Positions 30,590-42,235 of a DNA stretch of 64,000 nt are shown one piece after another. Under the pieces are notes generated by a model. That model was given only the letters and a program-made list of their open reading frames with translations, had not been told where the DNA came from and did not search any database. The stretch's first letter is position 1. Each line of letters opens with the position of its first letter. The DNA comes from Armillaria gallica (taxonomy: Eukaryota > Basidiomycota > Agaricomycetes > Agaricales > Physalacriaceae): contig JBANDB010000008.1 of NCBI GenBank assembly GCA_037576215.1, forward strand, positions 4,216,001 through 4,280,000, given 5' to 3'. Made by a program: the position numbers and the translations under genes.

Positions 30590-30860
30590 CCTTCCTCGTC
30601 GTACGAGCAGCCAGGCCTTCAATACGGCCTCTCTTAACACGAATACCCCTTCCACAACGTCGAACCTACCCCAAACATCCCAGTCAACATCTTGCCTACA
30701 ACCAGGCTCCCGGAAATCGACGTCTGGTGTGGAGAGTTGGGTGCATTCGGCCAAGAGATATCAGCATTCACAGTGTGTAGGTCACGTCATCGTGATTGGT
30801 GAAAAAGCTTCGGCTGGAGGACCGATCAACCGGCGAATCCTTGACAACAGCTAACGGCGA
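30590..30860 (+). pseudogene. RRF presequence and promoter fragment
   Basis: Sister of 5,075-5,345, with the same scrambled order. Confidence 0.55.
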
Positions 30861-31371
30861 CGAACACCGTCTAGTCCCTCTCAACGCGTCTCTCGATCCT
30901 TTTCCGAAGTGTCAATGCTATTGGCACCTCTGCATAAGTCTGCAGATACTAGTCCAGCACCTACTTCTGAGGCGGATAATTCCTTTTACATTCATGGTGC
31001 CTCTAAGTGCGTGTGGGTTCAACGTGTAGCTCAGTGTGGTGAGAAAAAGGAAATTTTCAGTGCCTAGAGGCTGGCGAAGCGTTTTGGAAGCGTTACGGAT
31101 AAGAAAAACTTCGGCCCGCAAAATGCTTATTTTGTTCAAATTTATTCACGAGGTGCGTTGGGGCGCCCTGTTTTAAACGCGTTAATAACATTGTTAAAAA
31201 ATCGATGTTACATTGATACCCACTTTTCAGCCGTACCTTAGCGAAATTCCTTCGTTTCTCTTTGCTCAGTCGTTCCATGATATCAGCCGAGGCGAGAACT
31301 TTTTTACTTATGTTCTATACACCTATAACTGACGGTACATCGTAGCTTTCTGTTCCTACGGTGTACAAATT
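30861..31371. other. Intergenic, duplicated
   Basis: Corresponds to 5,346-5,864. No gene seen. Confidence 0.5.
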
Positions 31372-33050
31372 CTAATCTCCGCGGTCATATTCGAAGGTAT
31401 AAAGCACGGGGAGACGTGGGAGCGCGTTCAACGGTTTCGCTCGCTGAATTGCATCGAGAATGGCTGCAATTTGTAGACCGGCATGAACTTTGAAGTAGCC
31501 TGCTGGGAGGCTACTGGGGTCATCTAGGTCTATGAGCGGCGACAGATAGAGACGTTGCGATTTTCGATCCCGTATGCCAATGAATTCTCGGCTCCCAGCA
31601 CTCAAAACCATAAATGTTGCATCAACATTGACAGCTTCGGCCCATACCTGTTCCACATATCAGAACTGAGAAAACGGAACAATGACCAGAATCACAGATA
31701 CCTGCTGGATTATTTTCAACGCATCCGTAAAGTCGTCCTCGTTAAATGACAGAGCATCATCATTGGTTCCGCCGTCCTCCTCGAATTCGATATCGTCTCC
31801 TTCAATTCTGAATTTCCGCCCACTCGTGCTCAGCACGGAATCCACGGAGGAATTGATGTTGGATTTATCAAATTTGAGTGCGCCGCTGTTAGAAACGCCA
31901 AACTCGGTATCTGAGCCGTCCTCGCCTGTTTCGTACCCCGTGATAGCGAACTGGAAGTTGAACATACCGTCCGTCTTCCTGCAAAACCGTCCACCACAAC
32001 TCCGGAAGGTAGGGCAGCAAGCCCAAGGAAACTTTGAGCCTGTCAAATAGCTAATAGCTCGCATGACGCCTTCACTCCCTGCGTTAATACACCGGAAGTC
32101 CCAGAACATGAGAGAGTCTGACAAGCCCGTCTCGATGACAAGCTGAATGTCACTGTTAAGATCGTCGGGAAGTCCAGCCTGCGCAATGACATCTTCATCG
32201 AGTAACATATATCCGTCTGCAAGGGCGTACGGCATCATGGAATAAGGCCTCGTGCTGTACCGGAAGATGTTTGACCATCGATCAAGGCCAGCGAATAGAG
32301 TGGAGGCCGCCAGCGATAAAAGGTACTGTAGGGGGATGTAACTGTTCTGGATATCACCTTCAGGTCCTACAGAGAGACCTGAACCGCGCTGTAACGTAGA
32401 CAAAACCCGTGTCGGATGCAAGTTTGCAGACCGAGAGACTCGAGGTAGGTTTCCACTCAGATGGCGCAGCTTAGAGTCAACCACACCAGCCAGCTGGTCG
32501 AGCATGTCGGGAAAAAGGACGATATCTTTTAGAATTAGTTCGGTATGCAGATGGATGTCGTACTGCGCAGGATCACGAGTACCGACATCACCCTCAAATT
32601 TGGGGCAATGGCCAAAGAAAAATTTCAGGGCTTGTGAGTGAATATCAGAGCTTTGAGGCAAACAAACAGGGAGCCTGCGCACTGTATTCTCCGGGGAGCG
32701 GCTTTGCCTTTCTGGAAGATTTGGACGCAGCGGATGGACCTGCATGACGCTGATAACGACGCTTTGGGTTGGACCAACAATGTTTTGGATACGGCATAGC
32801 GAGGTTGCGAATGAGGATGATAGACTGAGTGGAAAGGTGATGTAGAATGCAAGGGTGGGGATCTTCGGCTGGTGAGTTGTGCTCTATTGCAGCAGTTCCT
32901 GCAAGCTTTTAAAGTACACAGAGAAAACGCTCGTCAAATGCTTGTATCCACGTATACTCTGAGGAGGCTGTTGTTCTTTGTGTAAACCTTATGCGAATCT
33001 GTGATCATCTGTCCTGAAGGCAAAGGCTTACTTACCTGTGGGAACGCCAT
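31372..33050 (-). CDS. Unrecognised multi-exon protein
   Basis: Exon C 31,647-31,372, a 54-nt intron 31,701-31,648, and a main exon ending at 31,702. The main exon has an in-frame ATG at 32,745 (439 aa). The frame is open to 32,868, where a splice acceptor allows a first exon MAFPQ at 33,050-33,036 across a 167-nt intron, giving 485 aa in frame with a hydrophobic N-terminal segment (LAFYITFPLSLSSSFATSL). The middle has Cys-rich FPWACCPTFRSCGGRFCR. The C-terminal third is acidic (GDDIEFEEDGGTNDD) and ends in FEYDRGD. I recognise no family. It is the intact sister of the broken gene at 5,865-7,560, and the only non-array gene carried by the duplication. Confidence 0.65.
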
Positions 33051-33480
33051 CTCGATGCAACAGAACAATAGTCTCCACATCGGTCAATCCAGAGAGGGGA
33101 AGTCTTCAAAATCGTAAGACGGCGAGTCAGAGAAAAGAGCAATGGGATCAGCTAGAGGACAGGAACCAGGTCGCGAGCCCGCAATGATGAGAAGGGGATA
33201 GCAGTGGCCGTGACGGCAGCCGATTTATTCGCTTAGCTGGTCGTTATGATACCGGCGTCTATTTCCACCAGGACCCAATTACGTCGTGCTAGTAGAACAA
33301 TAAGATTTTGCTTTTAAGTAGTTTATGGCCCGGCATATGAAGAATGGGGACAAGAAATCACTACGAGTTGAATATTAAAGCACCTGAAATGTACACATGA
33401 GAAATCGTCCCTACATTGTGGAATCAACAAAAGTAGCAACACATGGCTTTCTCGTCTTCAGTGAAATAACTAGAGAATTC
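33051..33480. other. Duplicated intergenic sequence
   Basis: Corresponds to 7,561-7,960. No gene seen. Confidence 0.45.
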
Positions 33481-33484
33481 GGAT

Positions 33485-33830
33485 AACGGCGCACTGCCGT
33501 CCAGTCCCCACTTTCAGAGAAGTGTCATACAAGCCCAAACTGAGACACGGGCACACCAAAAACAGTGCAGCAGAAGATATCCATTGTATATGATCCTCCA
33601 TAGAAGACCTCGCTGAACAAAGATTCAGGCCGAGACGAGCTACTAACCCCTACACGGTGATAGGGCTGTGAGCGGGAGGAGTGGTGCAGGAAGTCAAGCG
33701 CGGTGGGGGACGTGCACACGTTGAGGGCGTAGATGTTGGCGATTCTAACGCGGAGAATCACCGAGGGTAATGTATATAATGAGTTGGGATTAGCGCATAG
33801 ATGGCAGACACTCACAGTTGCGTAGGTCTT
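33485..33830 (-). pseudogene. Decayed 2H phosphoesterase copy
   Basis: Sister of 7,965-8,350, with the same internal deletion of motif 1, and SRPESLFSEVF retained. Confidence 0.6.
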
Positions 33831-33854
33831 GCCATCACTCTTGTGACAAAGGTT

Positions 33855-34050
33855 CGGTTATCGGACCAGGCAGCCGGTGAATCCTTGACACAACAAGCTC
33901 TCGCCTCTCCTTGTCCCACTCGTCACACGGGCAATTAAACCTTCAATATGGTCTCGAGAAAAACGGAGCCGCTTCCCGAATGACAAACTGGCACCAAACA
34001 CGCCCAGTCGACATCGAAAAATCTAGGTTGCAACACAACTCTTTTGGGCG
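33855..34050 (+). pseudogene. RRF 5'-end remnant
   Basis: Sister of 8,380-8,560, with a 13-bp insertion near 33,888. Confidence 0.5.
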
Positions 34051-34054
34051 CCCG

Positions 34055-34690
34055 AAGGTAATTTGAATCACGGCTGCTTCCAGATGAAGGAAAGGGCGTC
34101 GGGCTCTTCGTTGAGGGCACTGCATATAACAATTCGCCACCACCTATCGATGCGCATGTGAAGATCTAGCGCAGGGACGAGCGAGGCTTAAATCCTTCCC
34201 AATTTGAACCGGCTGAGAAGTTGATTCATGCAGAAGAATCAGCGCATCGTGCAGAAATTTTACGTGACGTTTTAAGGGAAGAAGTGATAAGACTGTCCGG
34301 ATGAGCTGCACTCGTGAAAAGTGAAAATAGCAGGATACGAGGTTTCCCGTAGACGTGCGGTGTGCTGACATACGCGCCGGCTCCTGATAAAAACTCGGAG
34401 CACTGTATGATCTCAGGGAAACAGCCAACGGAAATGGGAGTGTTCTGTACCAGCACGCGGATGGTGTCGTCTTCAAAGACCATCCCATAGGCACCGCAAT
34501 GTACGGATGATGTCGTGCAGCGTAACTTGAAGTTGGATAGCGTGCACTGGTGAAAGGGCAGGAGCTTGACAGGTATGTATTGGCCACGTCGACCTAATAG
34601 CAGTGCACTGAAAAAAGAAAGGGGAGATGATGGACAATGCCAGGGATGCCGAGCGGTATTCCAAAGAGAAGACGGCAGGGGAAGGTAGTA
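34055..34690 (-). repeat. Diverged spacer module
   Basis: Sister of 8,570-9,200, with a ~30-bp deletion near 34,355. Confidence 0.5.
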
Positions 34691-34692
34691 GC

Positions 34693-35380
34693 TTAGAAGA
34701 ATCCCGTGGTCAATGGCGCACTGCCACAGCCAACATACGTGCCATCCTTACCCCAACTTCCCATCTTGCAAAGGTGAACTCTCGGCGCCTCGTAAGAGCC
34801 CATAGCAATAGCCATCGGGAGCTCAGCGTACTCGCTCTCCTGCACGCCGAAACATTCCAACACGCCAGCCTGCCGGAGGATACCATCATACTCGAACGGC
34901 TGAGGGTGTTTCCTGTAGGTGCTGTACATGAGTGTCATATGCAGCTTGAGAGTATGCGTGCCGGTGATGAAGCCTTCGTCATGGAAGATCTGGTTTATTT
35001 GACTGAACACAGGCTCAGACTGAGATGGGCCAACCCATAAGACGTGGGCACGGCGGCGGGATTCCCTTTTGAGGACGTCGAGGGTGTCGAGGGTGATCGC
35101 GGGGGCGCGGCTGTGAGCGAGAGGAGCGTCGGGAGGCGGTGCAGGAGGTCACGCGCGGTTGGGAGAGGCTCGGGGGTGAGGCTCATGACGCCGAGAGTGA
35201 GGTGGTTGAGTCTGGTGTAGGGGGATTGAAGGCGACATGGAGATCGACGATTCTGTCGCGGAGAGTCGGGTGAGTCTGGCCAAGAGGTATCGACAGAGCT
35301 GCAAAGGGTGAGTCTGTGATTAGCGCATAGACGCATACACTCACAGTGCGTAGGTCGTGGTTGGCGAAAAAGGCTTGGCT
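34693..35380 (-). pseudogene. 2H phosphoesterase without start codon
   Basis: The C-terminal frame 35,010-34,693 has intact motif 2 (KLHMT) and the GSYEAPRVHLCKMGSW end. Upstream there are further lesions, including a deletion near 35,205 between motif 1 and the N-terminal segment. In exon 1 the eight bases that include the ATG are gone (ACCACGACCT at about 35,360 where other copies read ACCACGATGGCACGACCT). It faces the RRF pseudogene at 35,430. Confidence 0.65.
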
Positions 35381-35429
35381 GTCGGACCGATATGCCGGCG
35401 ATCCATTGAAATTCTGCGATCCTGTCTCC

Positions 35430-36277
35430 CTTGTTCCGGCACCTCATCATACAGACAGCCAAATCTTCAATACGGCTTCTCATAACACGAACACCTCTCC
35501 CCTAACATCGGACCTACGCTAAAAATGCCCAATCGACGTCTTCCCTACGGATTCCCAACATCCAACAACTAATAGATTTTGCCGAACACGAAAAGGCTGG
35601 AAGAGAATGAAATAAACAGTCGACTGGCTGAGACGGGATTGCACTAACGACTCTGCCCGTGCTTCTCGACCAGTGATGCCCATCTTGTTTGCCAGCGTCC
35701 GCGTCCAAGGTCAGAAACTGGAACGAGTCGCCACCGTCGGGGTTCGAGATGTGAGTATGCTTGTGGTGACGGTACTCGAAGAGGATGTGAGTGCCTCGAC
35801 TCTTCATATATTTTAGCTGATGAAAGTAGTAGAACCTCAAACACGTCGAGGCTGCCATATACGATGCCAAAATACCTTCTATCATTCCGCAGAGGTAGGA
35901 TACACGGACGCCGAGGATCCTGGTGCCCAAGCCGACGCTCGATGTCAAACCGTCGGTCGTCGCTGCTGCGGCGAAGAAGGCGGAGGAAACTCGCGTGCAG
36001 TGCCGCAAGCTCCATCAGACGAACATGAAGAAGGACAAGTATGAATAACGGTCCGTCGAGCTTGAGCTTGAGGTGGTGCGTTGTCGCTGCGGACCTTCGC
36101 AGCTGTATGCTCATTATTGAACGGTTTCAAAATATGCTCGACAAGTACGTTGCCGAGATTGATAAGGTCTTAGTGGACATAAAACAGACATCGGGTCCCT
36201 CGACCATGAATTTTCAGCGGCGGCGGCGAGGGTGTCGCCTATCTACTTGGATCTCTTCCAAGCGCAGCCGATTTTGA
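35430..36277 (+). pseudogene. Mitochondrial RRF, full-length but broken
   Basis: Follows all three exons of the 55,785 gene: a decayed presequence, the ERVATVGVRD segment, an intron, the segment equivalent to LKHVEAAIYDAKIP with a TAG at the position after PQR (near 35,893), the KKAEETRVQCRKLHQT helix, a TAA after YE (near 36,046), and a terminal exon (DKYVAEIDKVLVDIK). Unlike the copies at 3.6 and 29.1 kb it keeps the RRF 3' half, so it derives from an unfused copy. Confidence 0.7.
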
Positions 36278-36289
36278 TAGTATTTCTAT

Positions 36290-37360
36290 CACCAGACTTC
36301 CGCTAGCTCATTCCTCAAACAAGTCCAGATTGAATCCCCAGTTCACTTATCGTACTCAGAATTATCATCCAGTGATCACCTAACGGACCCCTCCCCCCCA
36401 AGGCAGTAACCGCAGCACCCGAGCCTCACGACGAGGAGAGCTCTACTCGTCTGCCCCAGCTATTCGCGACTCATGGGAATCCCTTGACACCCCGCTTCCC
36501 AATCACCTGGCAAATGACTATGTCGTCGTCTACCGCCGACGACGACCTATACGATCTCAACCCAACCTTGTACCCACAATCGCCCTCGTCGACATTCATG
36601 CTAAACCTGAGCATACCCACGACACAAGCCGACTACCTTCAACTGGGTATAAAACAGACTGGCCGAGTCCGCCTCGTGGTTCGAGAAGAGCGCTACGATT
36701 GACGCATACGGAGGATGCGGAGGCTATGTGGGGTCTCACACCACGCCATAGGTGGGGGTGCCGAAACTGAGAAGACGGGGTCCTCAAGGACTCGAAGATG
36801 GCCGTGGTAGGTTGTTTTCCGTCTTCTTTTCATTTGTTGTCTTGATCGGGGGTGTTAGAGCTATCACACAATTTCTGGAGACCCGGATACTGCGATTTGA
36901 CGTTTTTCCTGGTGAACGAGAAGGGACGTCAAAGTTGACTTTATGTGAGAGTGGCTCATGGGTATACAAATGCACTTATAATTGTTAGATCATACAAATC
37001 ACTGCTGGGGCTGTTCCCTTTTTAGGACGGAAAAAGGTGTTCTGTTTTCCTTTCCCTTTGCGTGTCTCAAAAATGGGATATAGAAAACTTGATAAAAAAA
37101 TCAGTCTATCTAGTGCTCCTTTCGCGTGCCAAGTGCTGCTCTTCTGTAAATGAAAAGCAGTTTCCTTTGTTCTGACCGCAGGAACGCCTTTTCCATTCGG
37201 TTTTGCGGACTCTTTTCTTTACCTTAAAAGAGTACGTGAATGATCTCGCCTGTTTGTTTTTCTGAACTCAATTTTATTAGAAGATGAAATAAATGCCGCA
37301 ACCGCGACAGACATGTTCGATCTGAAATGTGTCTGTACCGGTTAATGTTTCTGAGCCCTC
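36290..37360 (+). other. Possible gene remnant, unassigned
   Basis: The plus-strand frame at about 36,390-36,770 looks coding-like (NDYVVVYRRRRPIRSQPNLVP then SRLPSTGYKTDWPSP) but has no start I can defend and no known domain. From about 36,800 to 37,360 the sequence is AT-richer with no gene seen, and probably holds the 3' flank of the HET gene. Confidence 0.35.
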
Positions 37361-37367
37361 AGCTCAA

Positions 37368-39368
37368 CTAGACCAGATAATTTCTAGTCCGCGCTCTCGC
37401 GACTCCAATGCCGTCCAGCCTCTCTCTTTCCTTTCGGTCGGTCATCCTGATAACTGACACTTTCTCAAAGCACCCTTTCTGTCTTCGTCCGACTACCCAA
37501 TACTGCCCCATTTCTTTCCATGACTCGCGGCTGCCAATCAATGTATACGACCCATCAGGTATCAGATGCCTGTGGGGAGCGGCGATCTTAAAGACATGGC
37601 GAATCCCAGTGGGATCTTTGACGATTAATTCTCCCCAACGAAGCTTCCCTTCCAATCCTCCCAAACGTAGCTCCCGTTCCAATTCTCCCAAACGCAGCTC
37701 CTGTTCCAATTCTCCGAAATGGTTCTCCCGATCCAAATTACGCTGCCTCCCTTCCAATTGCTTGTTGTCCAGTCCTTTCATATGCTGGAACTTTTGTAAT
37801 TCTTCAAAACGCCGCTTCCTTTCCAATTTTACCGAAGTCGGCTTCCCTTCAGACTTCCCCCCACCAAATCCTTGCACATAGCACTCTTCAATGTACGGTC
37901 CGTCGTACCAGTCAGTATCAGTTTCCTCGTCCCGATCGATGATCTCTACGAACCGGTCTCCATCCGTCAAGGGAATCTCCTCAACCATCGCCTGGTGCCA
38001 CGATGGCTTCCACCTCGTCTTGCAATTCCCAGGTGCGGGATACAAGAGGAACAGAAGTCCCCGATGCTTTCCCTCCATCGTATTTACGAGCGCCGTCCAA
38101 GCATCCTCTAGATTCTCATTTTCATAATATGCCGGTATCGTTGTCGACCGGAGCAGATACGCCAATGCTGCGACTTTATCCACGGGATTGGTGGACACGC
38201 GTTTCTGCATGAGCGACAGTAAGCCCAATACCTGATCGGTATTCCACTTCATGAACTCTAGGGATGCTAGTTGTTGGCGAAACCTCTCTCGGGTTTTCAC
38301 TTCTAAGTTGCTGCGATCACCTGTATCCCCGCCCAGATCGTAGTTCCTGGTAACCTCCTGTAGCGTCCACGCACGATTGAACCAACACCGATCACCATTC
38401 AAGACGGAGTTCTCTGTCAAGGGCCGCCCCAGTCCACTGAGATAACACACCACCCTCTCCGCCTGTTCATATACTGCTCCAATAGTGGGCACGTCCACCT
38501 TCCACTCCTCCGCACGCAGATCTTCCATCGGCCCTCCCTTCTGCCTCAAACACAGCACATCGAGCCATGTATACTCGGCTCCCGAATTGAGCATTTCAAT
38601 CCGGATAAGGTCCAGGCTAGAGTTTTTTGGGATGGGCACCGGCCATTCATATCCATTGATAGGTGTAGACACATAGACACGATCACTGTCATCCACCCAA
38701 GCATGTGATATCGCCTGTGGGCATTTGCGAGCTACCCACCAAGGTACCACCCGATTACTGTACAAATCCCAGACACGTCGAGGGGGCACTCTCCGATCGG
38801 TTATTTGATGGCCAACAACAGCGTCTCGTCGTGTCTTTCGGTCCAGCGCTTCGAGTTTCGGTTGGTCTTTAATCTTCGAGGGTTCGTACCAGATGGGACG
38901 GAGATAGGCATACACGGTGCCAAAGTCGTAGTTATTGGATATATATGATTGGAGAGTAAAGTACAGGGACACAGCATCCGATGAGATCCTGAGAGCTGCG
39001 AGAGGTGATCGCAGAAAGGAGGGTAATGAGGTGCTCAAGGCGTACGAGGTTCCCAATATGAGGTTTAGTTTATCCAACAGTCCACGAACGCCCAGGTCGG
39101 TGCATAGAGTGTTGGCAAGAGAGGATGGAATAACAGGCTGCCTCCCGGTGTATGATCGTTGTTTTGTAACTGGAATGAAGGATTCCGCTTCTCCGGTCTC
39201 AGTCGAGCATGAAATGGTAACCTCGGGAAGGCGTGCATATGCTTTTTCCTGCGCCGAATTATTCATCGCTCTTCTGTGAAAGCTGTATGTGCATACCATT
39301 GCCTCGTACGGTCGAAGAATTTCAAGTTCCTCTTCGTTGGAAAGCCGTTTGCGTCGGTAGTCGTTCAA
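37368..39368 (-). CDS. HET-domain protein with coiled-coil insertion
   Basis: Open frame of 666 codons. HET domain (heterokaryon-incompatibility, TIR-like fold, cell-death signalling on non-self contact): AISHAWVDD (~residue 225), YTWLDVLCLRQ (~272), VPTIGAVYEQAERVVCYLSGLG (~300), CWFNRAWTLQE (~335). The first codon of the frame is TTG. The true start is either a later ATG or an upstream exon: a good 57-nt intron (GTATGT, CTAAC, GTAG) ends just before it near 39,375-39,432, but I could not carry the upstream frame to an ATG. Residues about 515-585 are a charged insertion absent from the paralogue at 50.3 kb, built on 9-residue repeats. Confidence 0.85.
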   Translation of the reverse strand: MNDYRRKRLSNEEELEILRPYEAMVCTYSFHRRAMNNSAQEKAYARLPEVTISCSTETGEAESFIPVTKQRSYTGRQPVIPSSLANTLCTDLGVRGLLDKLNLILGTSYALSTSLPSFLRSPLAALRISSDAVSLYFTLQSYISNNYDFGTVYAYLRPIWYEPSKIKDQPKLEALDRKTRRDAVVGHQITDRRVPPRRVWDLYSNRVVPWWVARKCPQAISHAWVDDSDRVYVSTPINGYEWPVPIPKNSSLDLIRIEMLNSGAEYTWLDVLCLRQKGGPMEDLRAEEWKVDVPTIGAVYEQAERVVCYLSGLGRPLTENSVLNGDRCWFNRAWTLQEVTRNYDLGGDTGDRSNLEVKTRERFRQQLASLEFMKWNTDQVLGLLSLMQKRVSTNPVDKVAALAYLLRSTTIPAYYENENLEDAWTALVNTMEGKHRGLLFLLYPAPGNCKTRWKPSWHQAMVEEIPLTDGDRFVEIIDRDEETDTDWYDGPYIEECYVQGFGGGKSEGKPTSVKLERKRRFEELQKFQHMKGLDNKQLEGRQRNLDRENHFGELEQELRLGELERELRLGGLEGKLRWGELIVKDPTGIRHVFKIAAPHRHLIPDGSYTLIGSRESWKEMGQYWVVGRRQKGCFEKVSVIRMTDRKERERLDGIGVARARTRNYLV
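37625..37760 (-). repeat. 27-bp tandem repeat inside HET gene
   Basis: Four in-frame units of about 27 bp (a GELERELRL-like 9-aa unit) plus decayed flanking ones. They encode an acidic/basic heptad-like helix, probably a coiled coil. Confidence 0.75.
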
Positions 39369-39849
39369 AGGCCCTACGATTGAAAGTTAGATGAAGGTCT
39401 TCACCATGAAAGAAGCATAAGCATACATACCACTGACAGACTTTGTCGTTGACGGGGGTATGCTAGGGCACGTAGCCAGAACTGCTGCACGATAAGTGGG
39501 GACGCTAAGTAAATTGTGTTGGACACTATTTGTTTACACAGCCCGCTGGATCAATGATCATCGAATTGATTGACAACAGTTCAGGTCAACAAGCGTTGCT
39601 AGCGAGCGGACTTTTAACTGAGTTTTAAATTAGCCGGAATTTCCCGTTTACAGGCGTGATGCCGTTGGACTTGCCGTTGGTTTGCAGTTCGTAGTTGTTG
39701 CGCTGACTGCCCCCTGCCACAGCCAGAGATTTGTATTTGAATATTGATATTATCTGTGCTTGAGTATGTATAAGCCTGCTTCATTTCAAGGTTGTAGTGT
39801 TTCACTTTATCTAGTACAAGGGGGTAGTAAAAGCAAGGGGGCACCGGAA

Positions 39850-40740
39850 TGTCGGCCCGGCACATCCGGTAGGGTGGTTGGTTGCCTCCGGAGGGGCTGA
39901 AAAAATTTTAGAACATGGAATTTTGGGCTCTCTTAGGGCAAAAAAATGATGTTTTTAGACCTATTAGTACCATTACTTCTATGCAAGCAGTCCTCCCAAT
40001 AGCTATCCTGAAAGATCACCAAGAAATTAACATCTGAGGCAGTTAAGAGGCAGGTGTGCCGCAAAGATGCCGGAGATTCACTGGAGAACAACCACATGAT
40101 GTCATTAAACTAATCTATATATAGGTATAATAGAGTCATGTGGGTGGGTGGTTGGTCCTTGCCGGCCTGAAATAAATTTTTGGACCTTATGTGCAAAATT
40201 TTATTTTGTGTGCCCTCTTGAGTAAAAGTTAAGAAAATCATATTGGGTCGATATTATTTTTAAGCCCTCTCCTGACCAACCAACCGACCACATGGGAATA
40301 ACATACCCTTAAAGGCAGGGTCATGTGATTAAATGACGCACAAGATCCCTGGTCCGTTGTCTTCCGTTGTCTTTCCATGCACTGCCATGTCCTCACAGGC
40401 TATGACACTAACGGCGACTCCACTTCCCTACTGTACATGACACTTTAGTTTGATCCTCATCTTTCTAAGCCACCACACTGCATGAGATAAGTACTGGGTT
40501 CAAGCAAGGTGATGAACCAAATTCCAATTACTCAATTGAAAGTTCACATTTCTTTGCTTTGGGATGCCTCTTTCAGGCTCTGAAGCTTTCCTTGATCATT
40601 TAGGCATGTAAATTGGCCCTTATAATTGAGTGTGGGGTGCACAGGTGCTAATTTGCTAGGATGGGCAAAATTATTTTTAGTGACCTTTTCAACTGACCAA
40701 CTGATCAACTGGATGTGCCAGGCTGACGGCCCGCAACCCC
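39850..40740. mobile_element. TIR elements, probably nested
   Basis: The ends at about 39,852 (CGGCCCGGCACATCC, GGTTGGTTG) and about 40,735 (reverse: GGCACATCCAGTTGATCAG) are imperfect inverted repeats. Inside, 40,137-40,294 has its own closer inverted ends (CATGTGGGTGGGTGGTTGG against CATGTGGTCGGTTGGTTGG). They look like non-autonomous DNA elements, one within another. No transposase seen. Confidence 0.45.
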
Positions 40741-41545
40741 CTTGATCTAGTATTCTGAGTCCTATGAATATAGGTAATCGGTCATTATGCAGTTGTGAAA
40801 GATCTGTGGGAAATTCTTTTTGTGCCATCAATTGATCTTGCTTTTTGCCAACTGTCCTACTCTGAGCTATCATAGGAACATTTTCTATTTGCACCCGTCC
40901 TTTCCCGCATCCTGTTCCAATTAATTTCGGTTGCCCTATTCCTTTCTTGCTTGCCTTTGCATCTGTCTTCCATCTTGTTTTTTCTCTCTTCGTCATTTCT
41001 CATCTTGTCTTGTCTCACATGTACCCCAGTTTTCTGTCTTTGCTCTCATTACCTTAATTGTCCTTGAAGATGTCAGCTAGGCTGTCAATGGATAAGGCGG
41101 TGCATTGCAAAGATAGGCCTTGAACTTGCAGCATGGCTCGTTGCTATTTTTTCATTCCTGCAAGACCCCATCTATGTGATATTGGTGGATGATAATTTCA
41201 GTATGACCTTGCCTGCTGTTGAGCAAGATGCGTTGCTGGCTTCTCTGTAGTTTTCTCCTTCTGACCAATGTCATTATTTAATATTCCATAGCATCAGCCA
41301 CAACTCCAGGATACTGGTGTCCAGTTGCTTATCCTTCTATCATAACTTCAAGGTCTTGAAATTTCCATATGGACTGGAATTCACAACCAACAATGCCCCG
41401 AACATTTGAATACACCTCTGACAAACCATCATAAGCCTTACCCCCCTCTGCTGGTGAGATTCTCCACTGCCTTTCAACATTCAGAACGTGATCTTGGCTC
41501 TATTTATAGACTTTGATATGCTGGGAACAGCTATTTTGAGCCACC

Positions 41546-41800
41546 ATGTGGTCAGTGCCAGTTCCAAAGTCTAGACTCTGGGAGTATTACACCTACAAGG
41601 CTCATGTGGTGGATAAGGATATGTTGAGACACTGGCAGGATGACATGGCAACTCTACTCATCCTTATACATCGCTCCAAAGTGCGTCATTTCTTATACTC
41701 ATTTTGTCCAGGTCAGTTTGTTTTCTGGTGGCATCCTCACCATCTTCCTCATTGAGACTGAGAAAAATATTGATCTGGCCAGTGGCTGATCTCGGCCAGC
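41546..41800 (+). pseudogene. DUF6535-like remnant
   Basis: WEYYTYKAHVVDKDMLRHWQ followed after about 50 bases by LFSGGILTIFLIETEKNI in another frame. This resembles the start of the DUF6535 membrane-associated domain common in Agaricomycetes (a W-x-Y ... DKDM..W ... GLFSA-x-LT-x-F pattern). Frames are broken and it lies in the CpG-depleted block. Confidence 0.45.
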
Positions 41801-42235
41801 AACTGCAGGTGCTCTGATGTATAAAATGACCAATGTGCTATCAGAATTCCTTGTTCCATGGTGTGCCTCATGACTACGATGCCTTAATGTACTACATAAA
41901 TGTGTAGAAAGGAAGGAGAAAGTGATTACAATGCTAATACCATCAGCTATTCTAGTGCCATTTGCCATTTCGACTCTTAAGCCTCCTGGTTAAATGTACC
42001 AGCATCAGTGCAATGGAGGTGTATGTCTTGACTCCTTGCTTGTGTTTTTTTTTTGCTCACCAAGAACTCAAATAGTGAATCCTCTCCTTTTGCCTGTCCC
42101 ATGTCTTGGCCACACTAGCCATGCTGCTCCTTACTCATCTGCCACCTCCTAGCTGCTCAGGCCTTTTTGGTTGGTGTTCAGCTGGTTTCAATGCGGTTTT
42201 TGTGTTCTAACATTTCTGCAAATTCAGGGCCCCTA

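Larger units (their letters stand above)
28385..35230. repeat. Segmental duplication, copy 2
   Basis: Partner of 2,810-9,770, in the same orientation. The retroelement nest and two unique genes lie between the copies. Confidence 0.85.

Noticed and set aside
34627..35040. Plus-strand frames such as 137 codons opposite the phosphoesterase copies
   Set aside because: They recur antisense to every phosphoesterase copy with the same pattern and no motif, so they are shadows.
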